The translations under genes were made by a program, and so were the position numbers. From Trichostrongylus colubriformis (Eukaryota; Nematoda; Chromadorea; Rhabditida; Trichostrongylidae), in the NCBI GenBank assembly GCA_963978905.1, contig OZ022256.1, positions 59,715,377 to 59,779,376 of the forward strand: 64,000 nucleotides of DNA, read 5' to 3'. Position 1 is the stretch's first letter. Every line of letters begins with the position of its first letter. Shown here piece after piece: positions 27,589 through 52,550 of the stretch. The notes under the pieces were generated by a model, which made no database searches, was not told where the DNA came from, and worked only from the letters and a program-made list of their open reading frames with translations.

Positions 27589-27711
27589 CTGCGTTCATAC
27601 TCTGCAGTGCCGGCGACAGGGCGTGAGTGCGTGTCCCCTCCTCCGTTCCACTCTTTTCCGCTGCCTGTGAACGCAATCACGACCTGGCCAGCGCAATGTA
27701 TGAGCGCGGTC
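27589..27711. mobile_element. CCGCGTTCATACTTTG-type MITE, copy at 27.6 kb
   Basis: GGCTGCGTTCATACTCTGC on the left mirrors GCGCAATGTATGAGCGCGG on the right, with GCCGGCGACAGGGCGTGAG and GCCTGTGAACGCAATC inside. Confidence 0.7.
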
Positions 27712-28478
27712 TAATATGTGTATGGCGGGTTCGCGCTCTTTCACGATGAAACCAAATTTCAAAGCTCATAAGTTTAGATCCACCTACATATTGTGCTTTT
27801 TGGGTAGACAAAAATTGTTCACATGAAATATGGGCTCCTCGAAATCCCATAAGAATTTTGAATTGTGAGGGAAGCTCAAAGAAACAGCAAGAGTTAATGA
27901 AAGTAATTGGAGTTTCCTTGTTTATGGGAAGAAATCAGAACCGAAACATATTAGTCTATTAGGTAGATCAGAACGTTGACCTCTTCGCAGAATTCAACTG
28001 TTCTTTTTTGACAGCTAATTGTCTACAAATAAAAAAGTGAGGAATCTCGTCCAACACGACAACTCAGATTTTTTTTTTACAAAGAAATTCTATTTTTTGC
28101 ATTCCTTTGTTTTTCTTAACCCGTTTTGGAACTAGACTTGAGGCATGACTCAAAAGATGTAAAGTTCCGAAAGAAGAATATCCGAAATTCTGATCAACAT
28201 GACATGAATGCTTTATTAAGCTTTGATAATGTGTTTTTATCCTTTATCCTTGATCTTCTACGATTTTCTACACCCCTCTTTCGAGAGGCCCGGGTTTGCG
28301 GAGTGCTTGCCTGTCACCGTGGAAATTATTGTCCGCTCAAGCGAACCGATGTAATGTATTCTACATCAGCCACGCTATTTATTTCATAAAGTCAGAGTTG
28401 ACTTTTAACAATAGCGATGGTCCTTGCGAATGGGTGTACGAGGTGCTTGGTTTTCAAGAAAATGTGCATTTGCGTTAG

Positions 28479-28590
28479 ACCGCGTTCATACTTCGTTGTG
28501 CCTGTGGCAGGTAAGTCTGCTTATCTCTGCGCCTTTGCCTGTGCCACTTTGCCAAGCTACCTGTGAACGCAAAAGGCGAATGAGCGCGGG
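28479..28590. mobile_element. CCGCGTTCATACTTTG-type MITE, copy at 28.5 kb
   Basis: ACCGCGTTCATACTTCG on the left mirrors GGCGAATGAGCGCGG on the right, with CCTGTGGCAGGTAAG and ACCTGTGAACGCAAAAG inside. It lies under 0.8 kb from the previous copy. Confidence 0.65.
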
Positions 28591-29689
28591 TGTCTCGGAG
28601 CTCGTCGTCGATATTAATTGGCCTTATGTCCCCCACTAATTCGAAGCTGTGGAAAAGAATTTATTTCTCTTTTTTTTTCCCAAAGTGATTGTAGAAATCT
28701 AATTTGACCAACTTTCCAACTCTTCTGGTTTTTTACTCTTACTACAAAGGAATATCTGGGCACGTGTGCCCAGGCACGGCACACCCTGGTGTCAAGGAAA
28801 TGGCCGCTCCAGTATGATCCTCTCTCAAGAATTCAGAAATACGCCCCTCCCCCCCCCCCTTCTTCAACATCTACAGAACCTCTACAGTATCATCAACTGT
28901 TTTTATTGCTGTATTTCTTTTGCTGATCACTCGAATTCAATCATATCTCCTCACTTTCATAACCGGGTCAACTGACGGCACGTTCCGCTTATAATGTAGC
29001 CTGGGACCATTGTTGACCTCTGCAACTACAACCCCCTATCCCGCCCGTCAAATACGATCCCTGTCGGGACATCCTCGACTCCCGATGTACCCTGACCCCA
29101 GGTCCGCAATTCATACCGACTTTCGGGAAGTGGACATTAGTGATGTGTTCGTGTGCGAAGTGAATTCCTTTTTGCAATCCCATAGTGCCCATAATCTGCA
29201 TTTCGAAATCCATGACAAGTTGAATCATTCGTATTCCTCAATTTCTTTCTCATGCTTTCGAATCATTCAATCGAAGCGGTTTTCATAGTTCCCTATTCAA
29301 ACCACCCCTTCATATTACGTTTCGTTTTTCGAAGATAACACATTTTTGCACCATTCCTAATAAAACGCAGTGTTTCCGCTTCTAACCAGAAGTGGTCAAA
29401 GCGTGATTTTCTCTATCGATCTACGACCTTCTTGTTACGCAAGCGCTTTTGAGTGGCTGAAGGGAAGGATAAAATATGATATTGGCTCCTAGGTGGGCTA
29501 TCTCTGTGTAACTACCACTGCACTCCTCTTATCCTTTTCTTTATGCCTTTTAAAATCACCATTCGGGAATAAGAATTGGGAAATGTGTTTGCTGCAAATG
29601 AAATAGCGAGCTCAAAGTTGATAATCTGTGGCGAAATTCCTGTTGATACTTGCGTCGTGGTCTGGCTGCGTTTTGGTCCTATGGCTACC

Positions 29690-29850
29690 GGTGGACGAGT
29701 TGTCGTGCGGGCGGGAAACCTTCACGGTTGGTTGGCTTAGCTGATTGTTTCGCCGTCTGCATCATTCCTTCAAGGACTAGTGATGCAGAAGGGGCGAAAG
29801 CTCGTCCGTACTTCAGGAAGGGTTACTTTTTTGGGTTTTTGCCAGTGTCA
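29690..29850. repeat. Palindromic repeat with TCGCCGTCTGCATCATT core
   Basis: TTTCGCCGTCTGCATCATTCC is mirrored by TAGTGATGCAGAAGGGGCGAAA; the right flank CTTTTTTGGGTTTTTGCC resembles that at 17025-17050. Second copy of the 16885-17060 family. Confidence 0.6.
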
Positions 29851-30020
29851 TTCACTTTTTTCGCTGCACTTACACAATTGAACCACGGTTTTTTGTATGC
29901 CATAATCAGTCATGATCACCTTATTTTTTTGGGTTTTTGACAGTGTCATTCACTTCTTCCACTGCTCTTACACAATTGAACCTCGGTTTTTATAGGCCAT
30001 AATCAGTCAGAATCACCTCT
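29825..30020. repeat. 98-bp tandem duplication
   Basis: GGGTTTTTGCCAGTGTCATT, ACACAATTGAACCACGG and CATAATCAGTCATGATCACC at 29833-29923 are repeated with few changes from 29931 to 30020. It lies directly upstream of the EGF gene start, so it could overlap its promoter region. Confidence 0.75.
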
Positions 30021-30370
30021 AACGGTGTCTCCAGGAATACGCTACTCCTTTTCCGAAAATCCAGAGTACTTTTTTACATTTTCTCATTTTTAGAAGTTTT
30101 CTTTCTTTCTCCCACTTTCGAAGCAAACCCAGCTTTTTTTTTATCCCTGAAAATCACCTAAAATTCTATATCATTGAGCCGAAACCCATAGTTTGAATGA
30201 TATGGAACAAAGGCGTGACAAATATCTTCTATATCTTGTATATAAAAGCGTGAACAGCTGATGCTGCTCAATGATCGATCGTCGGAAATTTCATTTTCAG
30301 AAACCATCGCTTTGCTTGCTGCTGATTGATCAAACATCGTTATTATAATTGCACCATCGTTTTTTTTTTT

Positions 30371-30380
30371 TGCAGAAGAC
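30371..30380 (+). promoter_or_regulatory. Likely trans-splice acceptor and 5-nt 5'UTR of the EGF gene
   Basis: A run of about a dozen T ends in GCAG at 30372-30375, followed by AAGAC and then the ATG at 30381. An acceptor this close to a start codon, with no exon recognisable upstream, is the usual layout of spliced-leader trans-splicing in nematodes. A cis-spliced 5'UTR exon is the alternative. Confidence 0.6.
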
Positions 30381-44058
<13,678 letters not shown>

Positions 44059-44869
44059 AGCTTTATCAGTAGTTTGGCAATTTAGCAGTTTAAGCCCATC
44101 TGATGGCCCCGCATTAGTCTTCTTATTAATTGGCCATAACTAGTTTCTACTGCTTTCTCCTGTTATCATGCTAACCCTAACCCCAAAGCTTTCAACTAGC
44201 TGCAGGCTATATTTATCCCTAATCCCAAATCGTCTGCAGTATCTCTGACATCTGCTATAAATCGTTCGTTGTACATATTTAGGTGTTTTAATGCGCTCCC
44301 TGTCGACTCGTTTTTTTTCTTCTATTTTTACTGTATATTCTAGTGTTCCTGCTTCGTTTTGCTGCGTCGCACATTTGAATATAATATTTTTGTTGTGAAG
44401 AGATCATAACGTTTTTTTCTATTTTATTTTCGATGTACTGCCGAAGTGTTGAGTCGATGATGAAGTAGCTTGCCGTATGCGAATTATTTTTTCCATGAAT
44501 TTTAAATGCGTGATTTTTTTTATCACACTCAGTTTCAAATGGCTTTCTCTCTGTTATGCATGAGTAAAGTTGTGATGTCATTAACGACTCTTGGATGAGG
44601 CTCGTACCAGTGTGGGTTACGTTTTTAAAGACAGCATTAGGGGTGATGTGACTATCGAGGAGTCCCTGACAGAAGTCACTCACTTGGAGACTACCGGTCT
44701 AAGAAGGCTATCAGTGGCGAAATCCCGGTGAAAAAGCGCACCTTCAAGCTGTAGAAACAGCTCTACGGATAACCCCTGACGCCTTTGGATGACATACCCC
44801 GCCTCCAACTGACGTGATTCATGGTTAGCTATGATTCGAGCGGCCAAGAAAATGTGGAGAGATCGAAGG
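44059..44869. other. 3' flank of the EGF gene; nothing further recognised
   Basis: Presumed 3'UTR start, then AT-rich sequence. A minus-strand frame at 44288-44683 (131 codons) has no recognised motif or splice context. No clear poly(A) signal identified. Confidence 0.4.
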
Positions 44870-45185
44870 TATTCTGTGGCGCTTTCGCAGTTTTAGCTTG
44901 AAGCTCACTCAAGAAAATGGGGTTATAGTATTTCCAAACATTTTCTTGTGCTCATTGGCGACAACCGATGGAAATCTTTTTCGCACCACCCGTCTCATGG
45001 TGGAAAGGTCGTCCGCGCATAGAACAACGGGGGGGTCCTACTTCTTGGGTTTTTGGCCATTTCCATCCGTTTTTTCTTCACTATTCCTGTTACTAGGCAT
45101 CTCGACTTTCATATTCACAGTTTCTTTTATTCTTCGTGCGAATTTCCTCTAATGCTGCCTTTAAGGGTATCTGGGTCCAGGCCGA
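44870..45185 (+). repeat. ~315-bp repeat, inverted partner of 55139-55450
   Basis: CTTTCGCAGTTTTAGCTTGA, GCTCACTC, TTTCCAAACATT, GGAAAGGTCGTCCGCG, CTACTTCTTGGGTTTTTGGC, CTAGGCATCTCGACTTTCAT and CTAATGCTGCCTTTAA all recur in reverse complement, in mirrored order, at 55139-55450. Family unidentified; no coding content. Confidence 0.75.
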
Positions 45186-45837
45186 CCAGAATTAAGGAGG
45201 AAAAAATGAAACATTTTGGTGAAAAATTGCATTTATTAGGACGATCTCGATGAATATGTGATGAGGGGACGTGTAGGAGAGCAAGCAAAACAGCAAAATA
45301 CACAATTCATGCGAAAAAGAATTTGAAGGTATCGCGCACCTAAATTCCATGACTCTATTACAAGTCAAAATCAGCATATTAGATAGAGTACTTCAAGAAA
45401 AGCGAGAGAAAAGTAAGGAAATTCACTTTATCCTTAGCAACAACCCAAGAACCAGTAAAGCAACCCGCTTGAATTCATTTTTTCAGCAGCTTTTGAATTG
45501 TTGTTGGAATAACGATCAGCAGGTCAAAGTTTGGCTCCCGTCTTGAATTGCTGCCTACACCGCGTCAACGATTATGTGATTACCGTCGTCGCTTTGCTTC
45601 CTAGCCATCGCGGCCTCGCCTACTTTATCTGCGTGTCCGAAAAATGTGGAAAATTTCGGAGGGTTTCAGAAGCCGGATGGTTTTTTGCGTGAAACTTCGC
45701 TCGTTGCTCGTGATAAACAAATACAACATGTGGGGAAAGAAAAATTCGAATTCCGTGAATGGTTCCTTAAGATTCTTGTGCTGCGTGGATGCCTTTCGAT
45801 TTCAATGAAATCTCGATGCCGCGAGTGACGACACGTG

Positions 45838-46010
45838 AGGCTACGGTCATTCTCACCGCCGGCAGGGAGTGGCTGCGTTCACAGGTAGCGAGGGATAGTG
45901 GCACGCGGGAGGTGCAGAGATGACGCAAGCAACGAGGCAGGGTGGCATAGGCGGAAACCCAGATATAAGCAGCCACGCCGAGCCGAGGCACTCAAAGTAT
46001 GACCGCGGCT
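45838..46010. mobile_element. CCGCGTTCATACTTTG-type MITE, copy at 45.9 kb
   Basis: The right end CACTCAAAGTATGACCGCGG matches the family end; the left end (GGCTACGGTCATTCTC) is decayed. The interior GGCTGCGTTCACAGGTAGCG and AGCCACGCCG match other copies. Confidence 0.6.
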
Positions 46011-47157
46011 AACAATGGCGCTAGGAAGGAACTCCGCCAAGCGATGTCTGGCCTATATCTCGACACTATTTCGCCGTCATCCAACTTTCATGAAGCCGTG
46101 ATGCATACGGACGGCAATGTCAAAGTGCGGTTGGCCATGATTCACAAAAACCCTAGCCTTCAATTATTGTTTGAAAATTTTTACAACAATTTAAGCGGTC
46201 GCTAATATGTTTTTGCAAGACTTTCAGTGGTTCACCTCTCATCAATGTTTAATCATAGTTGAGGTTTGGACAGGCGAGTGTAGGTGGCAGCACTTTTACG
46301 CTCTAGTGAGCGCAAGCTGGGAAATGGAGTAGAGCAAAAAAAAACAGCAATTTTTGCCGTTTCGTGCTTTGTATATAGAAGCTGACCGTAAAGGGATGCC
46401 TTAGTGATATAATCGACCAGCCTATTCCTTTGCAAGGCTGCGTTCCTACTCAACTGGATGAGATTTTTGGCGCATCGGCGTAAAGTAAAATATACTTATC
46501 GATCGGGAAAATGAGCGCATGAACGCATCCGCGATTTGCGAGATTTGGCGCATTCGCGTCAAGCATAAGATACATATCGATCGGAAAATTAGAGTATTGG
46601 CGCATTCACGATTTGAGAGTATTGGCGGATAGGCGCATCTGTAATTGAGAGAACTGGTGCATTCGCGCAATGGGTACGATACGTATCGATCGAAAAATCC
46701 AAGTATTGGCGCATTTGCAATTTGAGAAAATTGGCGGATCAGCGCATCCGCGATCTGAGAGAATTGGCGCATTGGCGATTTTGGATATTTGCCATTGAAG
46801 ATATCGACTTTCGATAAGATATGGGGAATCAAAAAATGGAAGGCGGAATGAAAAATCAAGAAATGGAAAGAGGATCAGATCAAGTCCTCAAATCAACCGC
46901 ACGTTGGCACGCGCCGCGTTCAACTGACAGCGGTTGCTAGAGTGAGGAGGCTACGTCAAAAATCCCAAAACGCGGCACTTTAACACTTCCTGCACTTCTA
47001 CGTAATAGTACTGTTTATTCAGTGTGACAACAATACAGTCTATCGCTCACGTTGAATTCTCCATAACATCCTGCCTGTTGTACGTTGCACGATAAATAAG
47101 TATTGGAGCACGAGACTACGCTAGATAGGCCACTAAGGGTCCTTAATTTGACTTTGG
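46011..47157. other. Intergenic with GCGCATTCGC/GATCG short repeats
   Basis: 46055-46150 resembles the TCGCCGTC..GTGATGCA palindromic family. From 46470 to 46790 the words TTGGCGCATTCGC, GATTTGAGAG and ATACGTATCGATCG recur irregularly. No gene recognised. Confidence 0.45.
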
Positions 47158-47285
47158 ATGGGTATGGTGTAGCTGTATCATTGAACCGTCCCACGGTACA
47201 GACTCGGGTTTAACTCCCGGTTGATGCAAACTTTTTGCCCTTTGAAATCGACCTATCTCTTCGGAAGAAAAGTGTTCATAAAAAG
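47158..47285 (+). repeat. Degenerate tRNA-Gly-like repeat copy (SINE-like), plus strand
   Basis: The 47158-47228 head retains the D-arm, anticodon and T-arm words of the tRNA at 47821-47891 (loop with CCC, CGGGTTTAACTCCCGG), but the acceptor stem no longer pairs. The tail that follows (CTTTTTGC, then ATCTCTTCGGAAG, then AAAAGTGTTC) is the same as the tail of the intact tRNA copy. The two copies face each other as an inverted pair about 470 bp apart. Confidence 0.7.
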
Positions 47286-47760
47286 TGTGCGACGTCACCG
47301 AGAACACAAGTACTGGCTGTGGGGTGGTACAGAAGGGAATATGACAATAAATGTTATTGTTTAAGTGCAGTGACGGCTTATTCTCATATGGTGCAGTGGT
47401 TAGGCGCGCAAATCCTATCGTTGCGGTCAGCGACCGCATCCTCGTAGTTCCCTTTTTTGCAATGCAAATATAATGCGTGGACGCGTCACGAAACCCAATG
47501 TATACCGCGTACGTATCGCCCAACATTTCGGTGCAAACCCTTCCCGTGAACTTTTTTTGTGCAATTAAACCTAAAAAAACCAGAACATGCACCAAGTCCT
47601 TGCGTCTGGCTTGTCCCACCACTATCAAGCGTGGTGCACTTTTCTGGCCCTTGTTTGGGACGGCGTAATGTCCACAGAGTGGTTGATCAATCCTTTCGCA
47701 GCACATTCGCTTCAGTACCTCCCCACGACCAGTAGTTCATACGGTGTCCTCAGTGGCTTA

Positions 47761-47820
47761 GAACACTTTTGATGAGTTTCCTTCCGAAGAGATAAGTCGA
47801 TTCCGAAAATGCAAAAACTT
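47761..47820 (-). repeat. Shared tail of the tRNA-Gly-derived repeat
   Basis: Read on the - strand after the tRNA, this segment runs AAGTTTTTGCATTTTCGG, then ATCTCTTCGGAAGG, then AAAAGTGTTC. It matches the tail after the degenerate copy at 47158-47228, apart from about 11 extra bases. A shared tail beyond the tRNA body argues for duplication of a larger unit or a SINE. Confidence 0.65.
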
Positions 47821-47891
47821 TGCACCAACCGGGAGTTGAACCCGGGTCTGTACCGTGGGAGGGTACAATGATACCGCTACACCATTGGTGC
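47821..47891 (-). tRNA. tRNA-Gly (anticodon CCC)
   Basis: 71 nt. The acceptor stem GCACCAA pairs fully with TTGGTGC, discriminator A. The D arm has a 3-bp stem and loop AGCGGTA. The anticodon stem GTACC/GGTAC encloses loop CTCCCAC, giving anticodon CCC. The variable loop is 4 nt, and the T stem CCGGG/CCCGG has loop TTCAACT. A TTTTT pol III terminator lies a few bases after the 3' end. This is an ordinary class I tRNA with no long variable arm, unlike the nematode-specific nev-tRNAs that also carry CCC. The flanking tail is shared with degenerate copies nearby, so it may be the intact member of a tRNA-derived repeat. Confidence 0.85.
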
Positions 47892-48029
47892 TACACATCT
47901 AAACATTGCAACAACCTTCATTCCACATCGCAAATATCATTTTACAGCGGCGTCCTTCATGTGTACTTGTATAGGTTTTCATCTTTAGCTATACGAGTAC
48001 TTTTAAGAGGAAGATTTGAATCTGGCGAG

Positions 48030-48132
48030 AGGGAAGTTCTTACCCCAAAAATGCAAAATATTTGCACAAACTGGGAACAGAACTTGGGCCTGTCCGAGGG
48101 AGCAGCCAATGATACGATTACACCAGTGTTGC
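48030..48132 (-). repeat. Third, decayed tRNA-Gly-like copy
   Basis: On the - strand, 48132-48063 matches the head of the tRNA (TGGTGTAATCGTATCATT, CTCCCTC loop, T-arm-like CCCAAGTTCTGTTCCCAG). Paired stems are broken. It is followed by a tail similar to the other two copies (ATTTTGCATTTTTGG). Confidence 0.6.
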
Positions 48133-49543
48133 TATAGATAAATAGAATGGAAGCGAATGGAAGAATGCATGGAAGCGCTGCTATTCTACAATTTGCCTAA
48201 TATCACTGTGCGACCGAATGGCCGCATCGCAAAACCCGCTCTAATCGGCGCGGATCTCGCTGTGCGGGAGATTGCGACGCGGACCCCTCCTCTTATTCTT
48301 GGCTTTTTTGCTCCTGTCGTTTCGATGAAGGGTGGTTACCGCTCCTTATTCTGAAGGCAGATAACGCTGTTTTCTGAACCGCAAGGTAACCCCGAGTGCA
48401 GCACACCTACGTCGCTGGGCAGATATATACTCGGATAACTCTCCAGACATCACCATTTTTGCGCCGCCACTGTACCTCCTTACGCGTCAAGCCCTCCCGA
48501 ATCCTATGCGATCCTTCCCACTCTCTCCGACCACATCTGACTTTGGACGGAGCATTTCTCAACGAGGCGTTTACATAGAAAAGCAAGCTTGCCGCGGACT
48601 CTGAAAGAATGAAAGACTTAGTTGGCCTGGGTCAGCATTAATGTGAAATTTGGTCCTTCGCCATAGGAACGGTAGCGTGCGCTACCTGTCACTATATTGC
48701 TGCACGAGAAAGTTGACCTCTGCGTCTCTCTTCCTCACATCTACTGCGATAATCTGGTCTTGGAGGTTGAGTCACATATGGAAGGTCTTATTTTGAGAAG
48801 ATTCAACTGTGGGAGTGAGTCATCTCACAAGCCCATTGCAATTGCAGCATACAGAGTATGTGATGCTCGGCTTATTTTTTATTCACATTAAATATAAAGC
48901 AATAGCACATCGCATAGTTCTTGCAAAGATGTGTGGAGAAAGTAAAGATGACGTTGTCAGTTTCGTCTCTCTCACAAACATCAAACCTTCTTGAAGGCTT
49001 CACTTTGCTTCTTCAAATTGAACCTGAACTTTGTATCGTTCATATTTCGTCTCGCAACTCTCTAACAAAGATTAACCTTAAGTCTAAATTCTCCTTGAGG
49101 AGGACCGTAGTGCTCGCTCCAGGCACCTTCACATGTGCATCCCTCCGGTGCGGGAATATGATAGACTCCAAAATGGTGTTTGTCGTTTTCCGGAATTTCT
49201 CCATTTGGTCTGCCAAGAAAGCGTGTCATAGTGGGAATCCAAGCGAATGAAGTTAATTTTCTCAATTAAAGATTACTTGTAGGTGAGAGTGATGTTTGAA
49301 GTTTGATTGTAGTCCAAAATTCCGGTAGCAGGACGAATTTTGAATAGATCGTTTCGGGTACATTTTATCTGAGAACGCGAATTAACTGCCACTCTATTAA
49401 TTGTGGTAATCTGGCCAGTAAAATTGATTGCCGTGGGGAAAACAACGCAAAATAGGCCTCACTAGTTGTTTCTGTCTCGTTTTACCAGGTGTTAACCACT
49501 GAGGGCGTGCTCACTTATCTATTGCCACTACTCACCTATCACG
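48133..49543. other. Intergenic; no gene recognised
   Basis: Short frames on both strands, without motif or convincing splice pairs. Nothing here was tied to a repeat elsewhere in the window. Confidence 0.4.
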
Positions 49544-49901
49544 GGTGTGTAGACTTATGTCGAATTTTCGCGCGGCCGAGTGCGGCGAGCAGCGCGGCGG
49601 AGTTTATCGGGTGTTATTTCGTGCACTGTGTACACTCCCTTCGAAGTTTTACGCCCGAATTACTTATTTCTTGGGTAGGACTGTTATCATGTGATGCCAT
49701 TGCTCCTTTTATTTTTATGTTACTACTTTGTCATTTAGCCTACAAAATTTATCGTTTTCAGACGGTGATGACACAAGCAGCTTTTTCTTTAAAGGACTCC
49801 ATGGTACCAGCCTCACCCGTCCTGAGTGGAATTCCAACCGGCCGCGCCAAGGCGTGCTGGCGACGCCACAAAGCGAAATGTCGGGGTAAGGCTACACACC
49901 C
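49544..49901. mobile_element. GGGTGTGTAG..CTACACACCC MITE, copy at 49.7 kb
   Basis: GGGTGTGTAGACTTATGTCG is mirrored by TGTCGGGGTAAGGCTACACA ending CCC. The interior has TTCGCGCGGCCGAGTGCGG and an AT-rich stretch (TTTTATTTTTATGTTACTAC) shared with the truncated copy at 5108-5475. Confidence 0.8.
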
Positions 49902-50208
49902 ACTATCAACATCCCAGAATCCGTGGGTTGTGCAATAAAAACTTCCAGCGATTGGTCGAATTTTTTGGTAATTCTTATATGTTGTGGTTATTGCTGTTTT
50001 AACAAACAACTCGCACTCAAATCTCCTCCGGCGGCCACGCGGAAGTTTGACCAATCGTTACCCACCCGAGTGGTACGGGGAGGTGCAGAGACGGCACAAG
50101 CATCGAGACAGGATGCCACAGGCGAAGACGCAGACGCACGCAGTCACGCCGTGCTGCCTGCACCGTAAGGTATGGATGCGCTTCTACGAACATGATCTCT
50201 ATTTTGAG

Positions 50209-50420
50209 GTGTGTACCCTTATGTCGGGATTTTCGCATGACTACGAGCGGCGTGCGACGCAGTGTGTGCGAGCTGTGCGCGTCGCGGTAGTAGGGTCTTA
50301 GAACGATTACGCAGCAGTGCTAGAGGTGCGATACGCAGTTGACTTGTAATCGCTTCGGGTCCCAACAACATGGCGCCTTTAGCGTTGGCGCCAATTCGTC
50401 ACGCAGCGAGGCATTACTTA
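50209..50420. mobile_element. GTGTGTACCC MITE, right end missing
   Basis: GTGTGTACCCTTATGTCGGG, GAGCGGCGTGCGACGCAGTG, GATACGCAGTTGACTTGTAA and CAACATGGCGCCTTTAGC match the copy at 42438-42681 closely, but the right inverted end is absent. Confidence 0.75.
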
Positions 50421-52102
50421 CAAAGCGTTATGGCTAATTTTAGCTGAGGTGACTAGCCTTATCGTGTCGGAGTTTTCTTGAATTTTCCCTGTTTTTTTCG
50501 ATGACAGCTCAAGTAAATCTTACTTTGAATGCTTGCTTCATATCGCTTTTGTTAGTAATCTTCAGATGTGTTTTGATTTCACTGTTAAAGTCACCGACGA
50601 AACGGATCTGCAATCAGCTACCAGGTCAATGGTGACAAGTGAAGGACATTTAGTTCATTTATTAGATAACTGGTAAGATACGAGCTACATGTATGTGACA
50701 TAAATGATCAAATCCACACTTATCACGCATCCACCGGCGCAACTCGTTAGCCCTAGAAATTCCAGTTCTGCGTTTGTATCCATTTATGGTAAGGTCCATT
50801 CTTCCTTTCCAGCACTTCGTCCACACTATGATAGCTGTCTGAGCTGACCATGACTTGTTGAAAAATTGAAACCCATTTCATTTACTCAATCACACACTCC
50901 TTGATCGGTCTAATCCATGCTTCACTGTTCCTTTGACAGCCTGACCCATCTGTACGCCATCCCAATGCGCTAACTCATCTTGAGCGACGACAAGACACCG
51001 ATACAGTCGAACTAACCAAATAAAATTAATTAAAGTTGTAAGCAGCAATTTTTCTCGATCGTCTCTTCTGTCACAATCTCTGAATACGTACGGTTATATA
51101 AGTAGTCCCGAACCGGACGCCAGTCCACCGACAATCGACACAACAGGCGAGGACTCAAGGATAATCACGTAGTTGGAAGTGGAATATGCGGAATCTGAAG
51201 GATTTCTTCAATAATTTTTGCACTCCATCAGTTGTGGTTGAACTCAACACAAAGCTGTGGCATCCCAACGGCTGACAATCGTCAAGGTGTGAGATAGGGT
51301 TCAAAGAAAGGGAATGAAAGTAGTGGCAGGACAACAACAGACTAAGTTGTTTCGCCATTGATTTCGCCTTCGTTGACTGCGATCGTCTATGTCACTTCAA
51401 GAATGATAAATGACCACATTTCAGAAAAACTGATGTGATTCACTGTGTCGTTTGGAAGATTGATAAATGCACACTTCAAAAAAACTTGAATAACTCACTG
51501 TGTCGTTTGGCTCCATAGTTATAAATGACTTCTTATCCTTTGCTGTCATCGCAGCCCCACTTGCTGCAGGAATGATGTTAATTGAACCTTACTCGCAATC
51601 ACCTCTTTTCCGCAGCACAATAGCAGATGTAAATGATTTTAGTTCTGACTCCATATCGTTTTGAACCATATCATCCTACCTGATCTAATCAGCTCAGATT
51701 AAGAGTGTCTGATAGTGCGTTCGTATGTATGCGTCTTTGGCTCGAAATTCATATGTTACCATAGGTACTGAATTTTTCATATCATATGGAGATGGCACGA
51801 GGAAACTGATGAAGAGCCACCCTCCCTGACAACACTTTATAGTGGCTGATAAGGAGCGTAGGGAGGCAAGTATCACCAAACGAGTTGGGCTTTTTGAATT
51901 GACGATTTTGTGCCGATACTTACAGAAGTTATGTGAGATGGCGGGTACATACACGGTTGGCCATAATTATAGCGGTAAGACTTGCTGCAGTTAGCGTACA
52001 TACTATCGCGCACATAGCGCGCCAGTTTTATGGATTTTTCAATCTTATCATTTTTTCTGACTCCTGTTAAAATTTGGTTAAATATGGTCCATTCATAGTG
52101 AA
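50421..52102. other. Intergenic; possible unassigned minus-strand exon
   Basis: On the - strand, about 51597-51530 reads MTAKDKKSFITMEPNDT after an ATTCCTGCAG acceptor and before a GTGAGT donor. No family was recognised. Two related ~60-bp segments at 51400-51510 share CACTGTGTCGTTTGG. The + strand at 51095 has a TATATAAG box with no gene I could assign. Confidence 0.3.
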
Positions 52103-52550
52103 ATGGTGAAGCCTTCTCCTGATCGTTCCGCTATCGTTGATCTGCACAAAGCCGGCCGCCCACCCGCCACGATCGCTAAGCACCTCGGTATCCACCGCAG
52201 CGTCGTGTATCGCACACTCTAACGTTATCGAGACCTTGGTGGACTCCAAAACCGCCGAAGAAGTGGAAAACCTCGTACTGCTCGCACGCCGAAGGTCGTC
52301 GAGGCCGTCAGAAAGCGGTTAGCAAAACGCGGCTCGGGGCATCTCGACGATGGCTCGCGACATGGGAATCTCGCGGAAGTAAGTGGAAAGGGGAAGGCTG
52401 CTATCCTCAGCGCCTCGAATCAGAAGGCGCGAGTCAAGAAGAAAAAGAATGGGACGAAATCGACGACGCACTCCCGCGTCCGGTCATCGACGCCATTCCC
52501 AAGCGACTCCGCGCTTCATCCGTGCCAAAGGTGGCCGAATCGAGAAGTAA
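52103..52550 (+). pseudogene. Internally deleted Tc1-like transposase
   Basis: It starts MVKPSPDRSAIVDLHKAG, then PPATIAKHLGIHRSVVYRTL, the N-terminal helix-turn-helix of Tc1-like transposases, then an in-frame TAA. It continues RYRDLGGLQNRRRSGKPRTA and PKVVEAVRKRL. Another frame gives MARDMGISRK. The end has EWDEIDDALPRPVIDAIPKR and, in a shifted frame, RFIRAKGGRIEK with TAA at 52548. The catalytic middle third is deleted, so it cannot encode an active enzyme. Clear matching inverted ends were not found. Confidence 0.85.

Noticed and set aside
47143..47706. 187-codon minus-strand frame
   Set aside because: It runs through a tRNA-like repeat and its tail, and has no protein-family features.
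51155..51358. 67-codon minus-strand frame with a signal-peptide-like start
   Set aside because: The hydrophobic start contains His and Tyr and is weak. There is no Cys pattern or family similarity.
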